60,000 bases of DNA from Commensalibacter melissae (lineage in GTDB: Bacteria; Pseudomonadota; Alphaproteobacteria; Acetobacterales; Acetobacteraceae): contig NZ_CP033087.1 in assembly GCF_003691365.1 (NCBI RefSeq), forward strand, positions 142,501-202,500, given 5' to 3'. The notes under the pieces are model-generated. The model had not been told where the DNA came from. It made no database searches and saw only the letters and a list, made by a program, of their open reading frames with translations. Shown one piece after another: positions 39,601-47,855 of the stretch; position 1 is the stretch's first letter, and each line of letters starts with the position of its first letter. Both the position numbers and the translations under genes were made by a program.

Positions 39601-42600
39601 ATTGACCAGCATTTTTATCCGTATATGACTTGGTGCCTTGATGATTTAACAGGGCGATTACTTGCTTTTGGGCGAGTCAAAAATGATTCGCATGAATGGG
39701 AATTATATGCAACGGTTGCTCTGCGACGTACTATGCCATGGTCGGAAGATAAGGTAATTGATCTCCAGATATTAAAAGGGAAAATGTCTGAAGATATTCA
39801 GATTGAGTTCTTTTACCAGAAATTACGTGAGCATGGACTGGAATATGGCCGGACTTTCCAAACAATTAAGAGATTATATCATAATTCTGATGCCGTATTG
39901 GCCTATCTTGAAATTGCTGATACTGAAAAGAATAGTATCAAGGATTATTGTATTCATCCAACCTTGTTGGATGGGGCTTTTCAACTGTTTGGAATTTTGT
40001 GTGCAAAACAACAGATAAAAGATACCACTTTCCTTCCTGTCGCTATTGAGCGGGTTATGTATTATGGTCGACATGAGGGCAAGTTATATGCTTATGCCAA
40101 TAATCCGGTAAGAGATGAAGACTTATTCACTGGTGATATTGATCTTTATACTGAAAAGGGAGAATTGATTGCTTCTATCAAGGGGTTGACTGTTAAAGAA
40201 ATAGCCAGTCAAAAGCAGAAAGAAGCCAGACAGATGGGATTGCTTTATCATCGTGAATGGCAAAAATCAAAACCTTTATCTCTTCTAGGAGAAATTGCCA
40301 AGATTGCGATATTGACAGATAGTGATCAATTTTTGGAACTCCTGAAAAAAGAACTTGAGATGCAGGGGATAACTGTTCTTGTTGGAAAGATTGGTCAGCA
40401 GTTTGGAAAAGAGATCGAAGACCTATTTCATATTCGGGAAGGTCAGGTAAAAGATTATCAGGATTTTTTTTCTTTTGTTAATATTCATCAATGTCGTGCG
40501 GTTGTTTATTTTTATACCAGAAACAACGAATTTGAAGATAGAATTGGATTGTCTCTGGTACAAGAAGCTCTGGTGCTGTCACATGGATTACCGGTAATTG
40601 AAGAAAAGAAAATTTCAGAGAATTTTCGTTTCGTGATAATTACTAATGGATCAGAACAAATTCATGAAAATAATAAATCAATTAATTTGGATCAATCATC
40701 ATTAAGAGGATTTGCGAGGGCTTTTTCCTTTGAACGTCCTGAACTGAAATTAAAATTGATTGATATTGATGCGGATCTTAAGACAGATTCAGCTATCCTT
40801 GCAGCCGAAATCCTGGATGAGGAGATGGAGGATGATGTTGTCTTGCGTGGTCAGGATCGCTACCTATCCCGTCTAACACCAATGACAAGGCGTGAGGAAA
40901 TGCAATGTGTTCCCTATGAACAATTTGATTCTCAAAAAATTGGATTTCGGCTTGTTTCTGGTTTTCCGGGTATTTTGGATAAAATCCGTTATGATGCATT
41001 TGTGCGTCAACCACCGCCTCCAGGTCATGTAGAACTTGAAATTATTGATGCTTCTTTGAATTTTAAAGATGTATTGAAAGTTATGGGCCTGTTACCGCGT
41101 TCTGTCATGAAGGATACATTTCACGGTGATGGACTGGGAATGGAAGCCTCTGCAAAGGTTGTCGCCGTTGGTAAAGGGGCGGAGGAGGCTGGCTTTTATG
41201 TTGGAGATCGCCTTGTCATTACGTTTAAGGGATGTTTAACCTCACATGTTACCCTGGCATTGAAGGATATTTACGCGGTCCATTATTCCACGCATTCCTT
41301 GTTAAGGGAATCAAAACGATATCAGTTGACCTCTGATGAAATTGATAAAATCAAGGAATATGATCAACATAAAATCCCTGATGCAGAAGCGGCTACTGTG
41401 CCCATAGTGTTCTCTACAGCTTATCATACACTGATCAATTTGGCGAATTTACAACAGGGTCAAATAGTTCTTATTCATGCTGCGGCAGGAGGTTTGGGAC
41501 TGGCAGCAATTCAAATTGCAAAAATGCGGGGAGCCAGAATTTTTGCAACGGCTGGAAATGAGAAAAAACGTCAGTATTTGCGGGATTTGGGATGTGAACA
41601 GGTTTGGAATTCGCGTAATCTTGAATTTGTCGATGGGGTTAAACAGGTAACTTGTGGAAGGGGAGTGGACGTTATCCTGAATTCCCTATCAGGAGAAGCA
41701 TTACATCACAGTTTGGAACTGCTTGCCCCATTCGGCAGTTTTTGTGAGGTGGGAAAGAAAGATATTGCCGAAGAACGTTGGATGCCAATGAAGGCATTCA
41801 ATAAAAATATTAATTTCTTTTCTATGGATTTGGATCGGATGGGAGCTGTTTGTCCAGAAAAAGTTCTGGATATTGTGACAAAAATTGTGCGGGATATAAT
41901 GAATGACAAAATTATTCTGCCACCCTGTAAGGTCTATCCTGCTGCCAAAGCGGTTGAAGCGTTCAGAACATTAGCTTCTGCCCAGCATATCGGTAAAATT
42001 GTAGTCAATTTTACCGATACAAAAGATGTAATGGTTAATCCTCTTCAAAAAGAAGTTGCCTCGATTGAAGCCAATGCGCTTTATCTGGTGACAGGCGCTT
42101 ATGGCGGTATGGGGCTTGAATTGGTGCAATGGCTGGCTGAAAAAGGAGCCAAACATCTTGTCTTGATAGGGCGCTCACTTAAGAAAAATGATTCATCAAT
42201 TCAGAAAATTCTAAGCATCTTACAAGAGAATGAAATCAGTTTGTATCAAATGCAGTGCGACCTCACGGATCTTCATGCCCTACAACAAACAATTGGAAAA
42301 GTGCAACAGTTGCCATATCCCCTAAAGGGAATATTTCATTGTGCTGCAATTATTGATGATGGAGTGGTTGAAAATCTTGATAGGGAACGGGTTGCAAAAG
42401 TTATGTTACCCAAGGCGCAGGGTGCCTGGTATCTGCATGAGCTGACCATGGATATTGCGTTGGATCATTTTGTTTTATTTTCATCTGCGACTCATTTGTT
42501 TGGCAATATCGGTCAGGCAGCCTATATTTCCGCAAATGCCTTTCTGGATGCTTTGGCGCAATATCGTCAAAGGATTGGTTTGCCTGCTCTATCTATTGAG

Positions 42601-43173
42601 TGGGGCGCTATTGATGGTGGCAATATGCTGAAAAAGGATAGTCATGTTGTCAAAACATTTCAGAATTTTGGAGTGAATCCTCTACCTGTCAAAAAGGCAC
42701 TCGATGTAATGCCATTATTATGGAAACTTCACAAACCCTTTTTGGCCGTCCTTGATATTGATTGGTCAAAATGGTTCAGCGCGTTTCCTGTTACGCGAAC
42801 TTATGGTCGTTTTCAGCCTTTGACCGCATTAGGGGTTTCAACAGGTGAACAGACTGAAGTTATGAAACAGTTAAATACCTTGCCCTTAGAGGGGCGTTTA
42901 CCTTTTGTCATCGAGAATCTAATTCATATTTTGGAAAAAACGTTGCAATTGCCAGCAGATACAATTGATGGAAATACTCGGTTAACCGAGCTCGGAATTG
43001 ATTCTTTGATTGGAGTGGAACTGCAGATTGCGATCAGTAATCAGTTGGGATGTGAAATTTCGTTGCTACAGCTTATGAAAGAGGAAAATCTTCAGGATGT
43101 TGGACGGGTATTGCTTAGAAAGTTAAAAGTTCCTTTTGAAAGTAATGAAATTTTAACACTGGAAAATGTCTGA
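36631..43173 (+). CDS. Single-module fully reducing type I polyketide synthase
   Basis: 2180 residues with domains KS-AT-DH-ER-KR-ACP. KS: C187 in DTACSSS, H322 in EAHGTGT, H362 in KANIGHLEAAAG. AT: S644 in GHSVGE. DH: H942 in LPDHKVEGMIVLPG and D1114 in HPTLLDGAFQ. ER: nucleotide-binding HAAAGGLG at 1616-1623. KR: TGAYGGMG at 1821-1828, Y1965, and an IDD element expected of B-type ketoreductases. ACP: phosphopantetheine serine S2125 in GIDSL. All catalytic residues are intact. There is no thioesterase or reductase release domain. Such an architecture produces a saturated, fatty-acid-like chain and, if iterative, a long lipid, as in heterocyst glycolipid or mycobacterial lipid synthases. Flanking acyl-activating genes are consistent with a fatty-acid starter. 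Confidence 0.93.
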   Translation: MGRLINKYSNEEIAIVGIGCRFPGDIFNLSSFWEAICQKKETVSRILPDRWNWRTAYDQDNSVIAKSFFLNASFLTQPIVEFDPLFFGMSPKEAVQCDPQQRILLEVAWEALEEGGLVPSSYAGQKVGVFIGVFATDWLTKHSVSEAKEGEIERNFLPTTLPITMLSARLSYFFDFCGPSLVLDTACSSSLTAIHLACQSLRNGDSDMALAGGVNLMITDQSGAIVAKANFMAEDGKSKSFDASADGYGRGEGCGIVVLKRLKDAVRDGDKIHAVISGVGINQDGHNEGLTVPNARAQEKLIHQVAQQANVQLGDIAYVEAHGTGTPVGDPLEAQAISNTIGKSRPNGQPVIIGSVKANIGHLEAAAGVAGLIKACLCVKHRAVPPQANLKEPNPNIPFAEMNLRLIQDKVVSLKSLSDDLYVAVNSFGYGGSNANVILRAPRQNEQSSDICGKTACLPSNRYILSLSTKQLPSLKLMAQSYCEYFEQGTDISLADICYSVGKHRSFFQKHLVVVAKNKDEFIQNLQDFIQDKVNSDVIIGNQQVKTQSRPVFVFSGMGPQWWGMGKWLLSRGPAECITIAGKCDSYFKKLSGWSILEEMQKMETESRIHETAVAQPAIFVIQVCIATALKIYGIEPSAIVGHSVGEIAAAYISGALSLKDAVTVIYHRSQLQQKFSGQGAMLAVGLPPSSAVNLIEKYAGDVTVAAINSTRSFTLSGSKENLEKIALELDRHSEFNRFLRVELAYHNPIMDQIREEFEASVQDICPQMPVIPLYSTVTGRICDDTFFHDENYWYRNLRQTVLFAEAVSSLIHDGHNLFLEIGPHPVLSSSIKECAATLNSSIAVTYSLHRSEPEEKAIIKTLANLSAIGLDLDWGKITGGKRVDLPFYRWARESYLFESKHSKATRLAERVNPVLGNVDWAASRGWLSEMNINFMPWLPDHKVEGMIVLPGAAYVEAALAAHAQLAIDAPKEMQEPAIIEDLQLKKAMIIDQHFYPYMTWCLDDLTGRLLAFGRVKNDSHEWELYATVALRRTMPWSEDKVIDLQILKGKMSEDIQIEFFYQKLREHGLEYGRTFQTIKRLYHNSDAVLAYLEIADTEKNSIKDYCIHPTLLDGAFQLFGILCAKQQIKDTTFLPVAIERVMYYGRHEGKLYAYANNPVRDEDLFTGDIDLYTEKGELIASIKGLTVKEIASQKQKEARQMGLLYHREWQKSKPLSLLGEIAKIAILTDSDQFLELLKKELEMQGITVLVGKIGQQFGKEIEDLFHIREGQVKDYQDFFSFVNIHQCRAVVYFYTRNNEFEDRIGLSLVQEALVLSHGLPVIEEKKISENFRFVIITNGSEQIHENNKSINLDQSSLRGFARAFSFERPELKLKLIDIDADLKTDSAILAAEILDEEMEDDVVLRGQDRYLSRLTPMTRREEMQCVPYEQFDSQKIGFRLVSGFPGILDKIRYDAFVRQPPPPGHVELEIIDASLNFKDVLKVMGLLPRSVMKDTFHGDGLGMEASAKVVAVGKGAEEAGFYVGDRLVITFKGCLTSHVTLALKDIYAVHYSTHSLLRESKRYQLTSDEIDKIKEYDQHKIPDAEAATVPIVFSTAYHTLINLANLQQGQIVLIHAAAGGLGLAAIQIAKMRGARIFATAGNEKKRQYLRDLGCEQVWNSRNLEFVDGVKQVTCGRGVDVILNSLSGEALHHSLELLAPFGSFCEVGKKDIAEERWMPMKAFNKNINFFSMDLDRMGAVCPEKVLDIVTKIVRDIMNDKIILPPCKVYPAAKAVEAFRTLASAQHIGKIVVNFTDTKDVMVNPLQKEVASIEANALYLVTGAYGGMGLELVQWLAEKGAKHLVLIGRSLKKNDSSIQKILSILQENEISLYQMQCDLTDLHALQQTIGKVQQLPYPLKGIFHCAAIIDDGVVENLDRERVAKVMLPKAQGAWYLHELTMDIALDHFVLFSSATHLFGNIGQAAYISANAFLDALAQYRQRIGLPALSIEWGAIDGGNMLKKDSHVVKTFQNFGVNPLPVKKALDVMPLLWKLHKPFLAVLDIDWSKWFSAFPVTRTYGRFQPLTALGVSTGEQTEVMKQLNTLPLEGRLPFVIENLIHILEKTLQLPADTIDGNTRLTELGIDSLIGVELQIAISNQLGCEISLLQLMKEENLQDVGRVLLRKLKVPFESNEILTLENV

Positions 43174-43233
43174 GAATAATTCAAGTAAAAATTTGAACGT
43201 GTAGATACGAGTGATGGTATTGGTAAAGAAAAG

Positions 43234-45279
43234 ATGGTTTTGATTATCCCGAAAGAACAGACGGAAGACCGAACTTGTAAGCGACATAACGTTGTTGATT
43301 GGCGAAACGATACCCTTGTTGATATGGTGCGGCATCGTGCATGTTCATCACCCTCAATGGTTATTTATACGCTGTTGAATGACCAATGTGATCCTGTTGA
43401 CACTCTGACGGCCATTCAACTTGATCATCAGGCTTCGGTTATTGCGGCAGGACTGCATCATTTTGGCAAGGAAAAAAACAGGGTTTTGATCTTATGTGAA
43501 AATGATTTGAATTATGTTTTGGCATTTTTTGGCTGTATATATGCCAATATGATCCCTGTTTCAGGAATTCATGTTGATGTTATTCGCAGTGATGAACGAT
43601 TTGCAACGGTTTTAAATGATGCGCAACCAGATTTTGTTATTGGTCCACGTCATTTACTGATCGAATATAAAGATTATTTTCGGAAACTGGATTGTAATCC
43701 TGTCTGGATTCCCCTGGAGGTTTTATTAAATGTCAGGGATAAATTAATTAAAAAGGGTGATAATAAGGATGTTGCTCTAATTCAGTACAGTTCAGGGACG
43801 ACACGGAATACGAAAGGGATTTTGATTACGCATCGTAACTTGATGTATAATGTGCGACATCAGCCAGCAAGTGAAAAAATTCTTGAAAGTGAATGCAACG
43901 GATTGAGTTGGTTACCTTTCGCTCATGATATGGGATTAATCGGGGGGATTATAGTTCCAGTAGGTTTGGGACGAAAAATTTTTCTGTTGCCTCCAAAATA
44001 TTTTATTGAAAAACCGGTAAGATGGTTACAGGCGATTACCAGATATAAAATACAGGTTTCTGGCGGACCAACATTTGCCTATAATCTTTGTTTAAGGGAA
44101 ATCACGGAAAATGAGATCAGGAAATTAGATCTATCGTCATGGCAAATAGCAGTGAATGGGGCAGATAATTCTCAGGCTGAAACAATAGAAAAATTTTGCA
44201 AGAGATTTTCCTCGGCAGGGTTCAGGGCCAGGCATTTCATTTTTGGATATGGTCTTGCCGAGGCAACGTTAACCGTTACTAACAGCAAGGCAAATGTTTC
44301 CCCTAAAATCAGGAATTTTTCACGAAAAGCCCTGATGACAGGTTTCGTTAGGCAGGCTTCTGATGTTAATGATCAACGCATTTTGGTTTCATGTGGTTAT
44401 TCTTTGGAGGATCAAAAGATTGTTATTGTGAATCCGGAAAACGACCAAATCCTACGAGATGGACGGGTCGGAGAAATTTGCGTTTCTGGACCCAGTGTTG
44501 CGAGAGGATATTTCAATCGTCCAGAAGAAACAGAGGATGTATTTCATGCAAAATTATCTGGTTCCAAGGAATTTTATTTACGGACCGGTGATTTGGGGTT
44601 CATTTATGAAAATGAATTGTACTTTGCTGGAAGGATCAGCAACGTCATAACATTAGGCAACAAGAAATATGATCCTGGCGATATTAGTGGCACATTGGAA
44701 AATTCCTGTCCTGATATCCGCATTAATGGAACAACCTTCTTTCTTGAAAATTTAAAGGATCCAACATCAATAACCATTCTTGCGGAAACCATACGAAATC
44801 CCGTCAAGTCATATGAAGAAATTGCCGGATATATTTATGAAAAGGTAATCAAGCTTTATATGATTTGGCCTCGGACAATTGTATTGACACGTCCGGGAGG
44901 TGTCTTAAAAACACCCAGTGGCAAAATTCAGATTGCGCGTACGCGAGAAGCTTTTTGCGAGAAGAAACTTCCTGTCATTAAGGAATTTCGATATCAGGTT
45001 CCGATCATTACAGCATTTTTGTCTTTTAAAGAGGCATATAATCAAGTAGAAGAATGGATTGGAAATGTAACGAAAGATTGGAGGGGGAATGTAAAGCAAT
45101 TAACACGCAACAAATTGTTGAACAAAGAGGTTAATTATGACCTTTTGTTAGACTTACGTTATAAATTTGAAGAAAAATTTCACGTTGAGATTGACCCATC
45201 TGATTTTATGACCGCATGTCAAACATATACGGATTTATGTCATTTATTAGCAAAGCAAATTTGTAATTCTGAATTATAA
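43234..45279 (+). CDS. Fatty acyl-AMP ligase (FAAL-like) with degenerate ACP-like tail
   Basis: 681 residues. The adenylation domain has an acceptable P-loop YSSGTTRNTKG (185-195), SWLPFAHDMGLIGGIIVPVG, SGGPTFAYNLC, FGYGLAEATLTVT and the catalytic A10 lysine K564 in TPSGKIQIAR. The HDMGLIGG and GGPxFAYxLC signatures are those of fatty acyl-AMP ligases, which pass acyl-AMP to a PKS carrier protein rather than to CoA. Residues ~615-680 look like an acyl carrier domain (LRYKFEEKFHVEI matches helix II), but the residue aligned with the phosphopantetheine serine is Y635 in VNYDLLLDL. The tail therefore cannot be a working carrier. It lies 60 bp after the PKS gene and probably supplies its starter. 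Confidence 0.88.
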   Translation: MVLIIPKEQTEDRTCKRHNVVDWRNDTLVDMVRHRACSSPSMVIYTLLNDQCDPVDTLTAIQLDHQASVIAAGLHHFGKEKNRVLILCENDLNYVLAFFGCIYANMIPVSGIHVDVIRSDERFATVLNDAQPDFVIGPRHLLIEYKDYFRKLDCNPVWIPLEVLLNVRDKLIKKGDNKDVALIQYSSGTTRNTKGILITHRNLMYNVRHQPASEKILESECNGLSWLPFAHDMGLIGGIIVPVGLGRKIFLLPPKYFIEKPVRWLQAITRYKIQVSGGPTFAYNLCLREITENEIRKLDLSSWQIAVNGADNSQAETIEKFCKRFSSAGFRARHFIFGYGLAEATLTVTNSKANVSPKIRNFSRKALMTGFVRQASDVNDQRILVSCGYSLEDQKIVIVNPENDQILRDGRVGEICVSGPSVARGYFNRPEETEDVFHAKLSGSKEFYLRTGDLGFIYENELYFAGRISNVITLGNKKYDPGDISGTLENSCPDIRINGTTFFLENLKDPTSITILAETIRNPVKSYEEIAGYIYEKVIKLYMIWPRTIVLTRPGGVLKTPSGKIQIARTREAFCEKKLPVIKEFRYQVPIITAFLSFKEAYNQVEEWIGNVTKDWRGNVKQLTRNKLLNKEVNYDLLLDLRYKFEEKFHVEIDPSDFMTACQTYTDLCHLLAKQICNSEL

Positions 45280-45301
45280 AAATAATTTTAATTCTACATT
45301 G

Positions 45302-45307
45302 AAAGGG
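45302..45307 (+). promoter_or_regulatory. Ribosome-binding site deciding a TTG start
   Basis: The purine-rich aaaggga lies about 7 nt upstream of TTG 45315. No ATG in this frame follows for a long distance before conserved sequence, so the TTG is the best start of the heptosyltransferase gene. Confidence 0.6.
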
Positions 45308-45314
45308 AACTATC

Positions 45315-46802
45315 TTGACCCAGAATGATAAGGTGAGAGTAGAAGGGTTTGAAAGAGTTAAATTAAAAGTTAAAGGTGAAGACAATTTATCAAGTTCTCT
45401 GGAAAACAAGCAGACTCAGGAAAGTGAATTAATTAACAAAATAAATAATTTATCACAAAACAGGCAGGTCCAAGACGCCATTCAAGCATTGGATAAACGA
45501 TTTTCACCTATGATTGGTGGTGAAGAGGTGAACAATCAAACAGAACAAAAGCCGGCAAATAGCACCAAAAATCTGGTAAACCAATTTATACAGGCTTCTC
45601 CTAAGCCTACCCAAAAAGGACCCATGGGTATTTTATACGATTTTAATTTTGGAATACGCGTATATGTTCCAAAACCAGCTGCAGGGGAGGGATGGCGCGT
45701 TTGTTTAATGGATCTTGATACAGAGGTTGTCTTGCTGGATCAAACCTGCCAGGATCAAGGATATGCAACCACTGCCAAACATCATTATATGAATGGAAAA
45801 ATCATTGTTTCAAAGATTCATAGGGATGGAAAGCAAGAAGAGGTTCTTGTTCATGAATATAATGCTCGGGGCAAGGAAGTTTTAATTGCCTTTCCAGTCG
45901 GATCCTTGGGGGATTCACTGGGTTGGGTGCCCTATGCAGAAAAATTTAGGAAGAAACATGACTGTAAACTGACATTGGCTTTGGGAAAAAATCTTATTGA
46001 TTTGTTTGAAAAAGCCTATCCGGAAATCAGATTTGTTGACGCTTCTGTTTATGCTCAACAGAAAATTGAAAACAAATTTTATGCAGGATATTATATAGGT
46101 CTGTTTTTTGAGGATGAACAAAATAATTGGCAACCTCGTGATTTCAGGTTGGTAGGATTACATCGAACGGCAGGATATATTTTGGGTGTGGATCCTGAAG
46201 AGGTTCCCCCTTGTTTGGTTGCAAGTGAAGATACAAGACCTATTCCAGAACCTTATGTAGTCATTGCTACACAGGCCTCGACACAATGTAAATACTGGAA
46301 CAATCCTTTTGGATGGCATTATATTATTGATTTTTTGAAAAGCCTTGGATATCGTGTAATTTGTATTGATAGGGACAGGGTTTTCGGAAAGGATCTTGTT
46401 TGGAATCATATTCCAAACGGTGCGGAAGATCAAACAGGTCCGCGTCCTTTGACGGAAAGAGTACGCTGGTTAAAATATGCCGAATTTTTTGTCGGATTAT
46501 CTTCTGGCCTTGCCTGGCTTGCATGGGGTGCTGGTATTCCAGTTGTTGTTATTTCAGGATTTACCAATCCATTAACTGAATTCAAGACGCCTTATCGTGT
46601 GTTCAATACGCATGTTTGTAATGGATGTTGGAATGATATTCGATATTTATTTGATCATAATAATTTCCTATATTGTCCGAAACATAGCAACACTTCCCGA
46701 CAGTTCGAATGCACCAAGGCAATTTCTCATCAGCATGTTATCAAAACCATTTTGTCCATTCCAGGTTGTCGTCAGAAACCAGTAAATGAAAAAGGCAAGT
46801 AA
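45315..46802 (+). CDS. Autotransporter O-heptosyltransferase (TibC/Aah type)
   Basis: 495 residues. The N-terminal ~95 residues are polar and probably disordered; from GILYDFNFGIRVYVP onward the protein matches bacterial autotransporter heptosyltransferases. Landmarks: LIAFPVGSLGDSLGWVPYAEKF (Rossmann entry), VVIATQASTQCKYWNNPFGW, LSSGLAWLAWGAGIPVVVISGF and four cysteines C435, C438, C454 and C466 that match the iron-binding set of the TibC family. These enzymes transfer ADP-heptose onto serines of strand-turn-strand adhesin repeats in the cytoplasm before export. The only candidate substrate in the window is the Hint protein of the same locus. TTG start with AAAGGGA upstream. It is the last gene of the + strand cluster. 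Confidence 0.9.
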   Translation: MTQNDKVRVEGFERVKLKVKGEDNLSSSLENKQTQESELINKINNLSQNRQVQDAIQALDKRFSPMIGGEEVNNQTEQKPANSTKNLVNQFIQASPKPTQKGPMGILYDFNFGIRVYVPKPAAGEGWRVCLMDLDTEVVLLDQTCQDQGYATTAKHHYMNGKIIVSKIHRDGKQEEVLVHEYNARGKEVLIAFPVGSLGDSLGWVPYAEKFRKKHDCKLTLALGKNLIDLFEKAYPEIRFVDASVYAQQKIENKFYAGYYIGLFFEDEQNNWQPRDFRLVGLHRTAGYILGVDPEEVPPCLVASEDTRPIPEPYVVIATQASTQCKYWNNPFGWHYIIDFLKSLGYRVICIDRDRVFGKDLVWNHIPNGAEDQTGPRPLTERVRWLKYAEFFVGLSSGLAWLAWGAGIPVVVISGFTNPLTEFKTPYRVFNTHVCNGCWNDIRYLFDHNNFLYCPKHSNTSRQFECTKAISHQHVIKTILSIPGCRQKPVNEKGK

Positions 46803-46888
46803 GGTTTAATAACAGTTGGATGTAAGGGTAACGGGCAAAATTCTTTAAGGGATATGATTAAGTCAATCCAATAATGTTGGAGTGAGAG

Positions 46889-46924
46889 AAAAAGCTTCTA
46901 GTTTTTTCTAAAAGCTTTTTTTAA
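46889..46924. terminator. Bidirectional intrinsic terminator
   Basis: Arms aaaaagcttctag (46889-46901) and ctaaaagcttttt (46908-46920) pair with one mismatch and a T6 loop; a T run follows on + and an A/T run on -. It separates the heptosyltransferase gene (+) from ubiG (-). Confidence 0.8.
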
Positions 46925-46944
46925 TTTATTTTGTAGTTAACAAA

Positions 46945-47697
46945 TTATGAGTTTGTTAAGCAGGCAATATAATTGATTTTTACATTCTGGGTCAGTTTCC
47001 ATCCATTTGGATAGAAAGTCATTCCGGCAATAGATTTTATGCGTAATCCGGCAGAATGTGCCATTTTGCCCAATTCAGAAGGTGTGATGAATTGTCTCCA
47101 GTTATGTGTACCGACAGGCAACTTGCGTGTAATATATTCAGCTGCTACCTTGGCAAATAGAAAGGCTGGTAATGTACGGTTGATTGTTGATACAAAAATC
47201 ATGCCATTGGTTTGTAACAACTGGGAGATATTATGGATAAAGTTCTGAGGATCATTAACGTGCTCAAGTAGCTCTAGGGCCGTAATGACAGAAAAATGTT
47301 GATTTTCGTGAACAAGTTCCTCAATGCTCCCCACCTTGTAGGTTAATGAGCCGCCTTTAGGGAGCAAGGGTGTTGTATCTAGATGATATTGTGCGGCTTT
47401 GATAACTTTTTCTCCGGCATCTATTCCCAACACATTGTATCCCATATTTGCCAGGGCTTCACTGGCCAAACCGGCTCCACATCCGATATCCAGAATATTG
47501 CCGGATTTGTAATATTGGTTATTATGTCTCAAGTTGCGGTTGATCCATTCAATACGAAGATCATTCATGTCATGAAGGGAGCTCATGGGCCCTTTTCGAT
47601 CCCACCACTGATCTGCGAGCTGATTAAAATGATCAATTTCATTCGTGATAATTGAATTATTTTGCTTATTGGCATTATCTGTAGTATCGATAGGCAT
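46945..47697 (-). CDS. ubiG: Ubiquinone biosynthesis O-methyltransferase UbiG
   Basis: 250 residues. Family start NQLADQWWDRKGPMSSLHDMNDLRIEWI, SAM-binding motif I ILDIGCGAGLASEALANMG, ITALELLEHVNDPQNFI and STINRTLPAFLFAKVAAEYI are all diagnostic. It catalyses both O-methylations in ubiquinone synthesis at the inner membrane face. GAGGGTG precedes the ATG. It is divergent from lysC, sharing a 158-bp promoter region. Confidence 0.96.
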   Translation of the reverse strand: MPIDTTDNANKQNNSIITNEIDHFNQLADQWWDRKGPMSSLHDMNDLRIEWINRNLRHNNQYYKSGNILDIGCGAGLASEALANMGYNVLGIDAGEKVIKAAQYHLDTTPLLPKGGSLTYKVGSIEELVHENQHFSVITALELLEHVNDPQNFIHNISQLLQTNGMIFVSTINRTLPAFLFAKVAAEYITRKLPVGTHNWRQFITPSELGKMAHSAGLRIKSIAGMTFYPNGWKLTQNVKINYIACLTNS

Positions 47698-47855
47698 TTA
47701 TTTCACCCTCGGTGGAAGAAAAGTAATAGAAAAGTCAATTATTTGCTTATAAATAATAATTGGGTTAATTATTGAATGATATTAGAAAAATGAGATTTAT
47801 GCTTCATTATATCATATTTAAATGCTGAAAATAATAGTTGTGGAGTTTATTTTTT

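Noticed and set aside
28959-46802. Possible mobile element or prophage carrying the locus
   Set aside because: No integrase, transposase, terminal repeats or tRNA attachment site was found at its borders; both flanks are housekeeping genes.
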